Below are positions 37,838-46,503 of a stretch of 64,000 nucleotides of DNA, in pieces. Numbering within the stretch: the stretch's first letter is position 1; the number at the start of each line of letters is the position of its first letter. The translations under genes were made by a program, and so were the position numbers. The notes beneath the pieces are model-generated. The model searched no databases. It was not told the DNA's origin and saw nothing but the letters and a program-made list of their open reading frames with translations. Source of the DNA: Carnobacterium divergens DSM 20623 (GTDB lineage Bacteria; Bacillota; Bacilli; Lactobacillales; Carnobacteriaceae); the NCBI RefSeq assembly GCF_000744255.1, contig NZ_JQLO01000001.1, positions 2,046,001-2,110,000 of the forward strand, given 5' to 3'.

Positions 37838-39709
37838 ATGCCCGAAAAGAATATTGTTGTTATCGGCGCAGGTTATGCTGGAGTAGCTGCTACTAAAAAG
37901 CTAGCGAAAAAGTACAAAAAGAACAAAGATGTTACGATTACCTTGATCGACCGTCACTCATACCACACTATGATGACTGAATTACATGAAATAGCTGGTG
38001 CTCGTGTTGAGCCTAATGCTGTTCAATATGACTTACAACGTCTATTTTGTCGTTTGAAAAATGTTAAATTAGTAACAGATAATGTTACTGACATTAATCA
38101 CGATACAAAAGTTGTTACAACTGAGCAAGGTTCATACAGCTATGATTACCTAGTATTAGGTATGGGTGGCGAACCTAATGACTTTGGGACTCCTGGTGTT
38201 AAAGATTTCGGCTTCACTTTATGGTCATGGGAAGATGCAATGAAATTACGTACTCATATCGAAGAAACAGTAGCTAAAGCTGCTAAAATTCGTGATGAAG
38301 CAACACGTAAAGCCATGTTAACTTTCACTGTTTGTGGTTCTGGATTTACTGGGATTGAAATGGTCGGAGAATTGCTAGAATGGAAAGAACGTCTTGCAAA
38401 AGACAATAAAATTTCAGCTGAAGAAATTACATTATATGTAGTTGAAGCTGCACCAACCATTTTAAATATGTTAGATCGTAATGATGCTGGTAAAGCAGAA
38501 CGTTACATGACTAAAAAAGGCATTAAAATTTTAACTGACTCACCTATTGTTGAAGTGAAAGAAGATCACATCTTATTAAAATCAGGCGAAAGCATCCCAA
38601 CTCACACATTGATTTGGACTGCTGGTGTTAGAGCAAACTCTGATACTGCTGAATTTGGTATGGAAGCAGCTCGCGCTGGACGTTTAGTTGCCAATCAATA
38701 TATGGAAGCAAAAGATTTAAAAGACGTTTACGTTATTGGCGATCTAGTGTACTTTGAAGAGTTTGAAAATACTCCAACACCACAAATCGTTCAAGCCGCT
38801 GAATGCACAGCTCATACTGCAGCTGCTAACATCATTGCTGAAATTGACGGTACTGAAAAACATGAATACAAAGGAAATTATCAAGGATTCATGGTATCAA
38901 TCGGTAGCCGTTATGGCGTTGCTTGTTTATTTGAAAAAATTCACTTAAGTGGTTTCTTAGCTATCTTAATGAAACATATTGTTAACTTGAAATATTTCTT
39001 TGATATTCGTTCAGGATACTATGCATTCCAATATATTATGCATGAATTCTTCCACATTAAAGACAAACGTAATATCTTCCGTGGTCATTTATCTCGTTAT
39101 GGTAACGTGCTATGGAGTGTTCCACTGCGCGTATTCTACGGTAGCATGTGGCTCCTTGAGGCTGGTAAGAAAACCTTTGGATGGTTTGGTGGAGAATCAT
39201 GGTTTGGCGATTCAGTAAAACTGCCATTTGCTTGGTTGCAAGAAGCTACGAGTGGTGCATCTGAAGCTGCCGGTGGCGCTGCTGATGCTGTTGTTGAAAC
39301 TGCAAAACCTGTATTCGGTTTTAGTTATGCATATGGCGAAGAACCTATGATGGTCTTTGAGAAAGCTCCTAAATGGTTTGAATGGATGATGGAAAAAATG
39401 ATTCCAACTCCTGAAGTTGCATTATTCTTCCAAAAAGCTATGACAATCATTGAGTTATTAATTGCACTTGCTATTATTGCAGGTCTATTCACTTGGTTAA
39501 GCAATGCTGCTACAATTGCATTAGTAATCAGCTTCGCATTATCAGGTATGTTCTACTGGGTAAATATTTGGTTTATTTTCGCCGCTATTGCATTAATGAA
39601 TGGTTCTGGTCGTGCCTTTGGTTTAGATTATTATGTGATTCCATGGGTACAAAAAGTCGCTGGAAAATGGTGGTATGGTACACCTAAATCCTTATACGAC
39701 GGAAAATAA
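37838..39709 (+). CDS. ndh2: Type II NADH dehydrogenase with C-terminal membrane domain (EET)
   Basis: A 623-residue flavoprotein that oxidises NADH and reduces demethylmenaquinone. The N-terminal FAD motif is IGAGYAGVAATK and a second Rossmann motif (TVCGSGFTGIEMVGEL) binds NADH. Unlike ordinary Ndh-2 (about 400 aa) it has about 200 extra residues ending in three or four membrane helices (from about residue 530), the form found in EET loci. The start MPEKNIV at 37838 follows AAAGGAGTG; an ATG 48 bases upstream precedes that site. Divergent from pplA, and followed by a strong terminator. Confidence 0.93.
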   Translation: MPEKNIVVIGAGYAGVAATKKLAKKYKKNKDVTITLIDRHSYHTMMTELHEIAGARVEPNAVQYDLQRLFCRLKNVKLVTDNVTDINHDTKVVTTEQGSYSYDYLVLGMGGEPNDFGTPGVKDFGFTLWSWEDAMKLRTHIEETVAKAAKIRDEATRKAMLTFTVCGSGFTGIEMVGELLEWKERLAKDNKISAEEITLYVVEAAPTILNMLDRNDAGKAERYMTKKGIKILTDSPIVEVKEDHILLKSGESIPTHTLIWTAGVRANSDTAEFGMEAARAGRLVANQYMEAKDLKDVYVIGDLVYFEEFENTPTPQIVQAAECTAHTAAANIIAEIDGTEKHEYKGNYQGFMVSIGSRYGVACLFEKIHLSGFLAILMKHIVNLKYFFDIRSGYYAFQYIMHEFFHIKDKRNIFRGHLSRYGNVLWSVPLRVFYGSMWLLEAGKKTFGWFGGESWFGDSVKLPFAWLQEATSGASEAAGGAADAVVETAKPVFGFSYAYGEEPMMVFEKAPKWFEWMMEKMIPTPEVALFFQKAMTIIELLIALAIIAGLFTWLSNAATIALVISFALSGMFYWVNIWFIFAAIALMNGSGRAFGLDYYVIPWVQKVAGKWWYGTPKSLYDGK

Positions 39710-39719
39710 GTCATTAATT

Positions 39720-39768
39720 AATGGTTTAAGGCAGATGAAAAATGCTGCCTTAACCATTCTTTTTTTTA
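39720..39768 (+). terminator. ndh2 terminator
   Basis: AATGGTTTAAGGCAG pairs with CTGCCTTAACCATT across a ten-base loop, followed by CTTTTTTTT. It is strong and would separate ndh2 from eetB and dmkB. Confidence 0.9.
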
Positions 39769-39803
39769 CAAAATCAACTAAAAAAATAGGAGAGAGAAAA
39801 GAA

Positions 39804-39990
39804 ATGTATTTTTTTAATACCATAAAAAAAGCTTTTCATCATTTTCTTTTTTGCCTCTTGTTCTTTTTTATTTGCACCAAACTACTATGGAACTAAAATC
39901 ATTTTGCTTTCATTCATCAACAACGAAAAATGAACTCTGTCTGTTATCACCCTGCAGATAGAAACCACAAGAGCGATTTGATAAACTAAA
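39804..39990 (+). pseudogene. Probable remnant of eetA (NusG domain II-like EET protein)
   Basis: The space that eetA occupies in Listeria-type EET loci holds no full gene. A good AGGAGAGA site precedes ATG at 39804, but that frame ends after 30 codons. Another frame encodes a hydrophobic stretch KLFIIFFFASCSFLFAP followed by NYYGTKII that looks like an EetA membrane segment, entered after an A-rich run where a frameshift could have occurred. Further on, MNSVCYHPAD vaguely recalls the C-terminal VCLPH motif. Either eetA decayed through frameshift and deletion, or this is a new short membrane peptide. The assignment rests on position and weak similarity. Confidence 0.35.
39872..39899 (+). promoter_or_regulatory. 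Possible promoter for eetB-dmkB
   Basis: TTGCAC (39872-39877), 16-base spacer, TAAAAT (39894-39899). The strong terminator after ndh2 means eetB needs either readthrough or a promoter such as this. Modest match. Confidence 0.3.
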
Positions 39991-40022
39991 AGATGACTGT
40001 TCATTAAAGGAGGAAAAGCGAG

Positions 40023-40580
40023 ATGACTCGAAATCAAAAGATTGTTTATATTGCTTTACTAGCCGCACAAGGAGTTGTAATTGGGCTTATCGAACGCAGC
40101 ATTCCCTTTCCATTTGCTTTTGCTCCTGGAGCAAAACTTGGCTTAGCAAACTTAATTACGATTATTTCTATTTTTACATTGCCAGTTAAAGACAGCTTTA
40201 CGGTTGTCTGGATGCGACTTTTACTGACCACATTATTAGGTGGAACCTTATCGACATTCATGTATAGTTGCGCAGGTGCGTTATTGAGTTACGTTGGCAT
40301 GCTAGCAGTAAAACAATTGGGACCAAAACGCGTAAGTATTATTGGAATCAGTGCGACTGGTGGCATTTTACATAACGTGGGTCAACTGATGATCGCCAGT
40401 TGGATTGCTCAAACTTGGACAGTCATGCTCTATTTGCCTGTATTGGCCTTTTTAGGTATCTTATCTGGTATTGCCATTGGCATTGCAGCAAATTATTTAA
40501 TAGAACATGTCCAAACATTACGCGATTTTAAAGCGATGTATCATCCATTTTCTGACCATCACATGAAAGGAGAATCGTAA
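40023..40580 (+). CDS. eetB: EET membrane protein EetB (HepI/Gx transporter family)
   Basis: A 185-residue polytopic membrane protein with five or six hydrophobic segments and the conserved FAPGAKLGLANLITI and GATGGILHN-like (SATGGILHNVGQL) segments. The family is annotated as heptaprenyl diphosphate synthase component I or Gx transporter. In EET loci EetB is required for electron transfer, although its biochemistry is unclear. GGAGG precedes the ATG. Its stop overlaps the dmkB start as TAATG. Confidence 0.85.
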   Translation: MTRNQKIVYIALLAAQGVVIGLIERSIPFPFAFAPGAKLGLANLITIISIFTLPVKDSFTVVWMRLLLTTLLGGTLSTFMYSCAGALLSYVGMLAVKQLGPKRVSIIGISATGGILHNVGQLMIASWIAQTWTVMLYLPVLAFLGILSGIAIGIAANYLIEHVQTLRDFKAMYHPFSDHHMKGES

Positions 40581-41560
40581 TGAAGATTCATCCACTATGG
40601 GAAGCTTACCCTGAACTTAAATCAGAATTAGAAGCGACCGTAAATTTAATGGAAAACAGCATCACAATCCGAAATAAAGATATTGAAAAAACAATTATTG
40701 AGTTGATTCATTCCGGCGGCAAGCTACTTCGACCTGCCTACACCATTTTATTTTCAAAATTTGGATCTAAGCCAGATTCAGAAAAAATTCAAGCCGTGGC
40801 TGCCGCACTGGAAATCTTACACATGGCGACATTAATCCATGATGATGTTGTTGATGACTCTCCCCTTCGACGTGGCACACCTACCATTCAAGCTAAGTAT
40901 CGTAAAGACGTTGCTGTCTACGCAGGTGACTATTTATTTACCGTCTGCTTTAAATTATTATCAAAATATTCAAGTTCAATCGAAAGTATTCAAATCGATA
41001 CTAGAGGTATGGAACGTATTTTGATGGGCGAGCTGGATCAAATGCATTTGCGGTACAATCAGAAAATCACGATGAGACAATATCTAACACAAATATCGGG
41101 TAAAACAGCTCAACTTTTTGCTTTAAGTTGTTTTTCTGGCGCGTTAGAAGGTGGTTCTACTGAAAAGTTTGCTCGTTCTTGTTATTATATAGGCAGCCAT
41201 ATTGGCATGGCTTTTCAAATTATGGATGACATTCTTGATTACTCGCAATCAGCTGAAATATTTGGCAAACCTGTTTTAGAAGATGTACGACAAGGTGTTT
41301 ATAGCGCTCCATTGATTTTTGCACTTCGTAAAAACCCTAAAGCTTTTGCTCCTTATCTTTCAAAAAAAGCGGACATGACCAATGAAGACATCCAAACTGT
41401 TCACCAACTTGTAGTAACCCTTGGTGGTGTATCTCAAGCACAAGAACTCGCTGAAAAATACACACGTAAAGCTTTAAAGGGCATTGATAAACTTCCTGAT
41501 ATCCCTGAAAAAGAACAAATTAGCGAGATTACTAAAAGTCTTCTAGGCCGACATTTATAA
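40580..41560 (+). CDS. dmkB: Polyprenyl diphosphate synthase for demethylmenaquinone side chain
   Basis: A trans-isoprenyl diphosphate synthase (326 aa). The first Asp-rich motif HDDVVDDSPLRRGTPT and second QIMDDILDY are intact, with GGKLLRP near the N-terminus. It would make the polyprenyl tail that DmkA attaches to the quinone head group. Overlap with eetB implies coupled translation. It is followed by a terminator. Confidence 0.92.
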   Translation: MKIHPLWEAYPELKSELEATVNLMENSITIRNKDIEKTIIELIHSGGKLLRPAYTILFSKFGSKPDSEKIQAVAAALEILHMATLIHDDVVDDSPLRRGTPTIQAKYRKDVAVYAGDYLFTVCFKLLSKYSSSIESIQIDTRGMERILMGELDQMHLRYNQKITMRQYLTQISGKTAQLFALSCFSGALEGGSTEKFARSCYYIGSHIGMAFQIMDDILDYSQSAEIFGKPVLEDVRQGVYSAPLIFALRKNPKAFAPYLSKKADMTNEDIQTVHQLVVTLGGVSQAQELAEKYTRKALKGIDKLPDIPEKEQISEITKSLLGRHL

Positions 41561-41582
41561 GTCTATGACTCTATAAAAAAAT

Positions 41583-41635
41583 AAAAATATCTTGATGAAA
41601 TTCAGAAGAACTGAAAATCCTCAAGATATTTTTTC
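41583..41635 (+). terminator. eetB-dmkB terminator
   Basis: AAAAATATCTTGA pairs with TCAAGATATTTTTT, enclosing a TTCAG/CTGAA inner hairpin. Confidence 0.8.
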
Positions 41636-41711
41636 ATATATATGGGAATCGTACTAGTCACGTTTTAGTGTTGGAAAGATATTTTTAAAGTAGACGAAAC
41701 TATTCTTTTGA

Positions 41712-42302
41712 TTATCCATCAAAACTTTTTCGTAATTTTTGCCGACATCGATCTAATGCATTTCGTACTTTCAATACCTCACAATCAAGATTTTTTGCGA
41801 TCTTCTCTAATTCTAGGTTTGCTAAATAGCCATTAAACACTTGTCGTTCAAATGAAGAAAGTGTGTCATAATAAGCTGTCACATTTTCACTTATCATCAT
41901 CTTATCGTATGCTGTCACTTGTTCTTCTTGGTTGGCTATGTACTTGGGTGCATGATTATTTTCCAACATTTCATCTAAAGAATCAGATAGCCGATCTGCT
42001 CCTCTTTTTTTAGCATTTTCTTTACGAATCAAACTAAATAAATGATGCTTTAAATTAAGTTTATAAAAATTCCCAAATGTATGACCCTTACCTTCCACAA
42101 ATTGCTGAATGGCTTTAAAAAATACCATTCGTGCTTCTTGTAAATAATCCTCTTCTTCTAAGTATTTAAAATAGTACATGTTGCTTAGCTTTTTTGTTAA
42201 TGGTAAATAACGGAGGAACAATTGCTCAAATTCTTCTGTCTGGCCTCTTTTTATTGCTACAATCAGTTCCCCATCACTCTTTCGTTCATTGTTACTGTTC
42301 AT
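41712..42302 (-). CDS. sigH: Sigma-H (sigma-30) family RNA polymerase sigma factor
   Basis: A 196-residue sigma factor of the SigH/ComX type. Region 2 (LFLRYLPLTKKLSNMYYFKYLEEEDY) and a region 4 helix-turn-helix (LSSFERQVF...ELEKIAKNLDC...VRNALDRCRQKLR) are visible. In Bacillus SigH starts sporulation and competence; in lactic acid bacteria orthologues control competence genes. This fits the comC gene at 9.4 kb, whose partners are outside the window. It keeps its standard place downstream of yacP. Confidence 0.85.
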   Translation of the reverse strand: MNSNNERKSDGELIVAIKRGQTEEFEQLFLRYLPLTKKLSNMYYFKYLEEEDYLQEARMVFFKAIQQFVEGKGHTFGNFYKLNLKHHLFSLIRKENAKKRGADRLSDSLDEMLENNHAPKYIANQEEQVTAYDKMMISENVTAYYDTLSSFERQVFNGYLANLELEKIAKNLDCEVLKVRNALDRCRQKLRKSFDG

Positions 42303-42379
42303 TTGAATGCCCCCTTTTAATTCAACACTAGAAGGGAACGATTACATATTATTAATAGAAAATAACGTTTCGTTAACAA

Positions 42380-42907
42380 TCACTCTTTTTTAGAAAGATT
42401 TTCACGCAACTCTTCTAGCGTTGTTAGTTGTTGGGAATCCCAAGGTGTATTGCGACGCATTGTTTTAGAATGAAAACTTACAGTTTCTGCTTTAATTGCT
42501 TGTTTGGCACGTTTTAAATCACGATAAAGTTCATTGGCTGATTTTCGGAGCGCGCCTTTAGAAAAGACAAGCCATTGTTCTGCCATATCGCTTGTTGCTA
42601 CTGTTACTTGGGTCAATCGATTATTTTTTTCTTCAACAATACGTTCAATATAACTATCCGCAGTTTCTCCTTCTTTCGTGAAAATAACTGTAACTAAATA
42701 TTTTTGAAAGGATGTTTGGATTCCAGGAACAAATTGTGCATCAAATACGACAAGAATTTCAATACCCTCGTAACGTTGGTAATTAGATAATTGATGGAGC
42801 AATTGATCTCTGGCTTCTTCCATCTCATCTTGGTTTTTCAGCTTTACAAGCTCTGGCCAAGCGCCAATCATATTGTAACCATCCACAATCATTAATTCTT
42901 TTTTCAT
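42380..42907 (-). CDS. yacP: YacP/Rae1 NYN-domain ribonuclease
   Basis: A 175-residue NYN/PIN-like nuclease. Acidic residues DGYNMIG, EEARDQLL, and VVFDAQFVPG form the expected metal-binding site. The Bacillus orthologue Rae1 cleaves mRNA in the ribosomal A site. It lies in the cluster rlmB-yacP-sigH, 22 bases after rlmB. Confidence 0.9.
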   Translation of the reverse strand: MKKELMIVDGYNMIGAWPELVKLKNQDEMEEARDQLLHQLSNYQRYEGIEILVVFDAQFVPGIQTSFQKYLVTVIFTKEGETADSYIERIVEEKNNRLTQVTVATSDMAEQWLVFSKGALRKSANELYRDLKRAKQAIKAETVSFHSKTMRRNTPWDSQQLTTLEELRENLSKKE

Positions 42908-42929
42908 ACGTGATGCACCTCCTTGTTAG

Positions 42930-43799
42930 TTAGATTTGATTGCGACCGCGGTAAACTTCATACATCAATAGGCTGGTTGCAACACTTGCATTTAAACTTT
43001 GAACATGACCTACCATTGGAATCGTAACAATACCGTCCATTTGTTCTTTAACTAAGCGCGAAATTCCTTTTCCTTCATTACCAATTACTAAAGCAATTGG
43101 TAACGTTGTTTCCCATTTACGGTAATCAACACCTGCCATATCGGTTCCGTAAAGCCACACACCGCGTTCTTTCAGTTCTTTGATTGTTTGTACCAAGTTC
43201 GTAACGCGAGCAACGGGGACGTGTTCAATAGCCCCTGTAGAAGCTTTTGCCACTGTAGCTGTCAATCCAACCGCTCGACGTTTAGGAATAATGATTCCGT
43301 GAGCACCACTAGCATCTGCTGTTCTCATGATTGAACCTAAATTATGTGGATCTTCTACTCCATCTAATAAAATAAAGAATGGATCTTCGTTTTTTAAAGT
43401 GGCAGCAGCAAAGAGATCATCCAGTGTCGCATATGGAAAAGCGGCAGCAGCAATAACAACGCCCTGATGATTTACACCATCGACTAGATTGTCTAATTTA
43501 CTTTTAGGAACTAATTGAATTTGGGCGTTGCGTTTTTTAGCAAGACTCATAATTTCATTCATTTTAGATCCCGTCAAACCTTCTTGTAAAAAGACTTTAT
43601 TGATATCTCGTTCTGATTTCAAAACTTCAATTGCTGGCATTCTGCCTGCTACTAAATCACGCTCTTCTTCTGTTTCTTCAATTTCAGCCACGTGTTTTGG
43701 TTCGCTTTTTTTGAACGTTCGTTGCGGTTTGTTATTTGATTTAGGACGGCGATTCTGTTGTGTTACTTTTTTACCAAAATTATTACGCTCATTTGCCAT
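42930..43799 (-). CDS. rlmB: 23S rRNA (guanosine-2'-O-)-methyltransferase RlmB-type (SpoU/TrmH)
   Basis: A knotted SPOUT methyltransferase (289 aa). Motifs VEDPHNLGSIMRTADASG, LVIGNEGKGISRLV and IPMVGHVQSLNASVA are complete. The N-terminal 50 residues are basic and low in complexity (NRRPKSNNKPQRTFKKSEPK), a tail often found in enterococcal members that may hold RNA. It overlaps mrnC by 11 bases. Confidence 0.92.
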   Translation of the reverse strand: MANERNNFGKKVTQQNRRPKSNNKPQRTFKKSEPKHVAEIEETEEERDLVAGRMPAIEVLKSERDINKVFLQEGLTGSKMNEIMSLAKKRNAQIQLVPKSKLDNLVDGVNHQGVVIAAAAFPYATLDDLFAAATLKNEDPFFILLDGVEDPHNLGSIMRTADASGAHGIIIPKRRAVGLTATVAKASTGAIEHVPVARVTNLVQTIKELKERGVWLYGTDMAGVDYRKWETTLPIALVIGNEGKGISRLVKEQMDGIVTIPMVGHVQSLNASVATSLLMYEVYRGRNQI

Positions 43800-44208
43800 G
43801 TTGATCTTCCTCCACTTTCTTAATACACCATTGAATCAATTCTTCCATTCGTTCGGTTTGCTTTTCTAAGTGTAAATAACCCATCAAAGACTCAAAACCT
43901 GTCGCTACTCGATAAGTAGTGATATCAACATTTTTAGCAGATGTATGACTTTTTCCATTCCGTCCACGTTTATACATTAATAGTTCCGTTTCTGAAAGCA
44001 AGCCTTCTTCTGCTAACATTTCTTTCATTAAATAATTTTGCGCTTTTGCTGAAACAAATCTTGTTGCAGCTTTGTGTAGCTGATTCGGTCTTGTTTGACC
44101 TTGGTTTACTAAATAATCGCGTATATAGATTTCGTAGATGGCATCACCCACATAAGCTAAAGCTAAACCATTTAATAAACCCCAGTCTTTTTCATTCGTT
44201 TTATCCAC
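43789..44208 (-). CDS. mrnC: Mini-ribonuclease 3
   Basis: A 139-residue RNase III-like enzyme lacking the dsRNA-binding domain, which matures 23S rRNA. The catalytic motif [18 protein letters not shown] contains the acidic centre. The start is taken as GTG at 44206-44208, 12 bases after AAGGAG and matching the family N-terminus. An ATG 30 bases upstream would lie inside cysS. It overlaps the end of cysS by eight bases. Confidence 0.92.
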   Translation of the reverse strand: MDKTNEKDWGLLNGLALAYVGDAIYEIYIRDYLVNQGQTRPNQLHKAATRFVSAKAQNYLMKEMLAEEGLLSETELLMYKRGRNGKSHTSAKNVDITTYRVATGFESLMGYLHLEKQTERMEELIQWCIKKVEEDQHGK

Positions 44209-45616
44209 GTCTCCATCTAGCTCCTTGTGGGGTATCATCGATAATGATGCCCTCGTTTTTTAATAAATCTCTAATTTCGTCGCTACGAGCAAAGTTTTTA
44301 GCTGCTCTGGCTTCTGTGCGTTCCAATAATAAGGCTTCAATATGAGCATCTAATAGCTGAGTTTCTTCTTCTAAAATGATTCCAAACACAGTCAGTAATT
44401 CTTTTAACATTCCTAACATCGCTTCTACGACTGCTTTCGAAACTTCTTTTTGTTCACTGTAAATGTTCATCATTTTAGCTAATTCATAGACCACCGTAAT
44501 GCCATTTGCTGCATTGAAATCGTCATCCATTTCCACGATAAATTGTTCTTTAATTGTCGTTAATTTATCAAAAAAAGATGGATCTGTTGGCAACTCTAAA
44601 ACAGAGTCACTTAAACGGTAATGTAGGTTTTCATAAGCTGTTTTTAATTTTGCTAAATTGACTCTTGCTTCTTCAATGGCTGTTCCACTATAGGCAATTG
44701 GGCGACGATAATGAGTGGTTGCCATAAAGAAGCGTAGAATCTGTGGGTCTACTTCTTTTATCATATCATGGACTAAAACAAAGTTGCCTAATGATTTACT
44801 CATTTTTTCATCTTCGGCACCAATTGTGACAAATCCGTTGTGCATCCAGTAATTTGCAAAGGGATGTCCTGTTTTCGCTTCACTTTGTGCAATTTCATTT
44901 TCATGATGAGGAAATTCTAAGTCTTGTCCGCCACCATGAATGTCAATCGTATCACCTAAATATTTTGTTGCCATTACCGAGCATTCGATATGCCATCCTG
45001 GACGTCCTTGTCCCCAAGGTGATTCCCAGCTGATTTCATCGGCTTTAGCTGATTTCCACAAGGCGAAATCAATTGGATCTTCTTTGCGTTCATTTTCGCT
45101 AGATTCCAAACGATTGCTTGCTCCGATTTCTAATTCATCAATCGTTTTATTGCTTAGTTTTCCATAATTTTTGAATTTACGTGTACGGTAATAAATATCT
45201 CCTGCTGATTCATACGCATATCCTTTTTCGATTAAAGCTTCAATAAATTGGATAATGTCTGGCATATTTTCCATTACCCGTGGATTTGACGTTGCTTTTT
45301 CCACACCTAACGCAGAGGTATCTTCATAGAAGGCAGAAATAAATTTATCTGCTACTTCTGGTGCTGTAATGCTTAATTCTTTGGCTGCTTTAATAATTTT
45401 ATCGTCAACATCAGTAAAATTCGACACAAAATTCACTTCGTAGTCACGAAATTCTAAATAGCGACGAACCGTGTCAAAAGCAACTGTACTTCTAGCATTT
45501 CCAATATGAATGTAATTGTAAACGGTGGGACCACAAACATACATTTTAACTTTCCCAGCTTCTAATGGGACAAATTCTTCTTTTTTTCTAGTTAATGTAT
45601 TGTAAATTTTTAACAT
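44201..45616 (-). CDS. cysS: Cysteinyl-tRNA synthetase
   Basis: A class I synthetase (471 aa). The zinc-site and HIGH-type motif appear as [16 protein letters not shown], with [20 protein letters not shown] and the KMSKSLGNF loop. The start MLKIYNTL at 45616 follows GGAGTG; an upstream GTG lies inside that site. It follows cysE in a T-box-controlled unit, so it is induced by uncharged tRNA-Cys. Confidence 0.96.
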   Translation of the reverse strand: MLKIYNTLTRKKEEFVPLEAGKVKMYVCGPTVYNYIHIGNARSTVAFDTVRRYLEFRDYEVNFVSNFTDVDDKIIKAAKELSITAPEVADKFISAFYEDTSALGVEKATSNPRVMENMPDIIQFIEALIEKGYAYESAGDIYYRTRKFKNYGKLSNKTIDELEIGASNRLESSENERKEDPIDFALWKSAKADEISWESPWGQGRPGWHIECSVMATKYLGDTIDIHGGGQDLEFPHHENEIAQSEAKTGHPFANYWMHNGFVTIGAEDEKMSKSLGNFVLVHDMIKEVDPQILRFFMATTHYRRPIAYSGTAIEEARVNLAKLKTAYENLHYRLSDSVLELPTDPSFFDKLTTIKEQFIVEMDDDFNAANGITVVYELAKMMNIYSEQKEVSKAVVEAMLGMLKELLTVFGIILEEETQLLDAHIEALLLERTEARAAKNFARSDEIRDLLKNEGIIIDDTPQGARWRRG

Positions 45617-45668
45617 TATTCTCACTCCGATCTTTTTAGTGAACTGATTTAAGTAATCTTACTAGTCG

Positions 45669-46181
45669 CTAGCCTCTTTTAACTACTTTCGCTGGAATTC
45701 CCACAGCCGTTGTGTTGGCTGGAATGTCCTTTAAGACAACTGCTGACGCACCAATTTTAGCGTTTTTTCCAATTGTAATTGGACCTAATATTTGTGCATT
45801 TGCCGACAGCAATACGCCATTTTCAATCGTTGGATGGCGTTTGCCTTTATCTTTCCCAGTTCCACCCAATGTTACTCCATGAAAAATAATTACGTCATCT
45901 CCAATAATCGTAGTTTCTCCAATTACTATTCCCATTCCATGATCGATAAAAAGTCTTTTTCCAATTGTTGCTCCTGGATGAATCTCAATTCCAGTCAAAA
46001 ATCTGGCAAATTGAGCAACTATTTTAGCTAACAAAAAGAGATGTTTTTGGTAAAGAAAATGAGCCATTCGATAAAATAAGAGTGCATGGAAACCAGGATA
46101 GGTTAATAAAATTTCCAAATTGCTTTTGACTGAAGGGTCATTTTGTTTAACTACCGCAAAATATTCTCTTATGGTTCTCAT
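45669..46181 (-). CDS. cysE: Serine O-acetyltransferase
   Basis: A left-handed beta-helix acetyltransferase (170 aa) making O-acetylserine for cysteine synthesis. [18 protein letters not shown] and [18 protein letters not shown] are the family signature. It is shorter than enteric CysE, lacking part of the N-terminal helical domain, as in other Firmicutes. First gene after the cysteine T-box, followed by cysS after 52 bases. Confidence 0.94.
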   Translation of the reverse strand: MRTIREYFAVVKQNDPSVKSNLEILLTYPGFHALLFYRMAHFLYQKHLFLLAKIVAQFARFLTGIEIHPGATIGKRLFIDHGMGIVIGETTIIGDDVIIFHGVTLGGTGKDKGKRHPTIENGVLLSANAQILGPITIGKNAKIGASAVVLKDIPANTTAVGIPAKVVKRG

Positions 46182-46222
46182 CCTCCGCTCCCCTCCTTTT
46201 GAAAGTCTTTCTCTAAGTAAAG

Positions 46223-46470
46223 TAAAAAAAAGCGCCTTTTAATTAACTTAAAAGACGCTTTTGCGTGGTTCCACTTTTTTTTATAGGCACTTCAAAAAGT
46301 TCCTACCTCAGACACATTAACGGATGTGAACCGACAATTGTCTACTTGATTCGACAATGTAACTCCGAGACGCATTTCAATTAGGTTGGAACGTCTGTTT
46401 GCACCGATTCAGACTCTCTTTAGAACCAACATTAATTTACTCCTTCTCATCACTGTTTTAACTATTAATT
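46223..46470 (-). promoter_or_regulatory. Cysteine-specific T-box leader
   Basis: On the minus strand the leader has a stem I with specifier codon TGC (Cys; plus-strand 46401-46403) in the context GAATCGGTGCAAACAG. The T-box bulge AGTGGAACCACGC lies at 46263-46275. A terminator hairpin AAGCGTCTTTTAAG/TTAAAAGGCGCTT with a T-run follows at 46223-46262. Uncharged tRNA-Cys would favour the antiterminator and read-through into cysE and cysS. Confidence 0.93.
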
Positions 46471-46474
46471 TAGT

Positions 46475-46503
46475 ATTATAGTCTGTTTAAGCTAAATTTG
46501 CAA
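46475..46503 (-). promoter_or_regulatory. cysES promoter overlapping the 3' end of gltX
   Basis: -35 TTGCAA (46498-46503), 17-base spacer, -10 TATAAT (46475-46480) on the minus strand. The -35 lies in the last codons of gltX. Confidence 0.8.
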
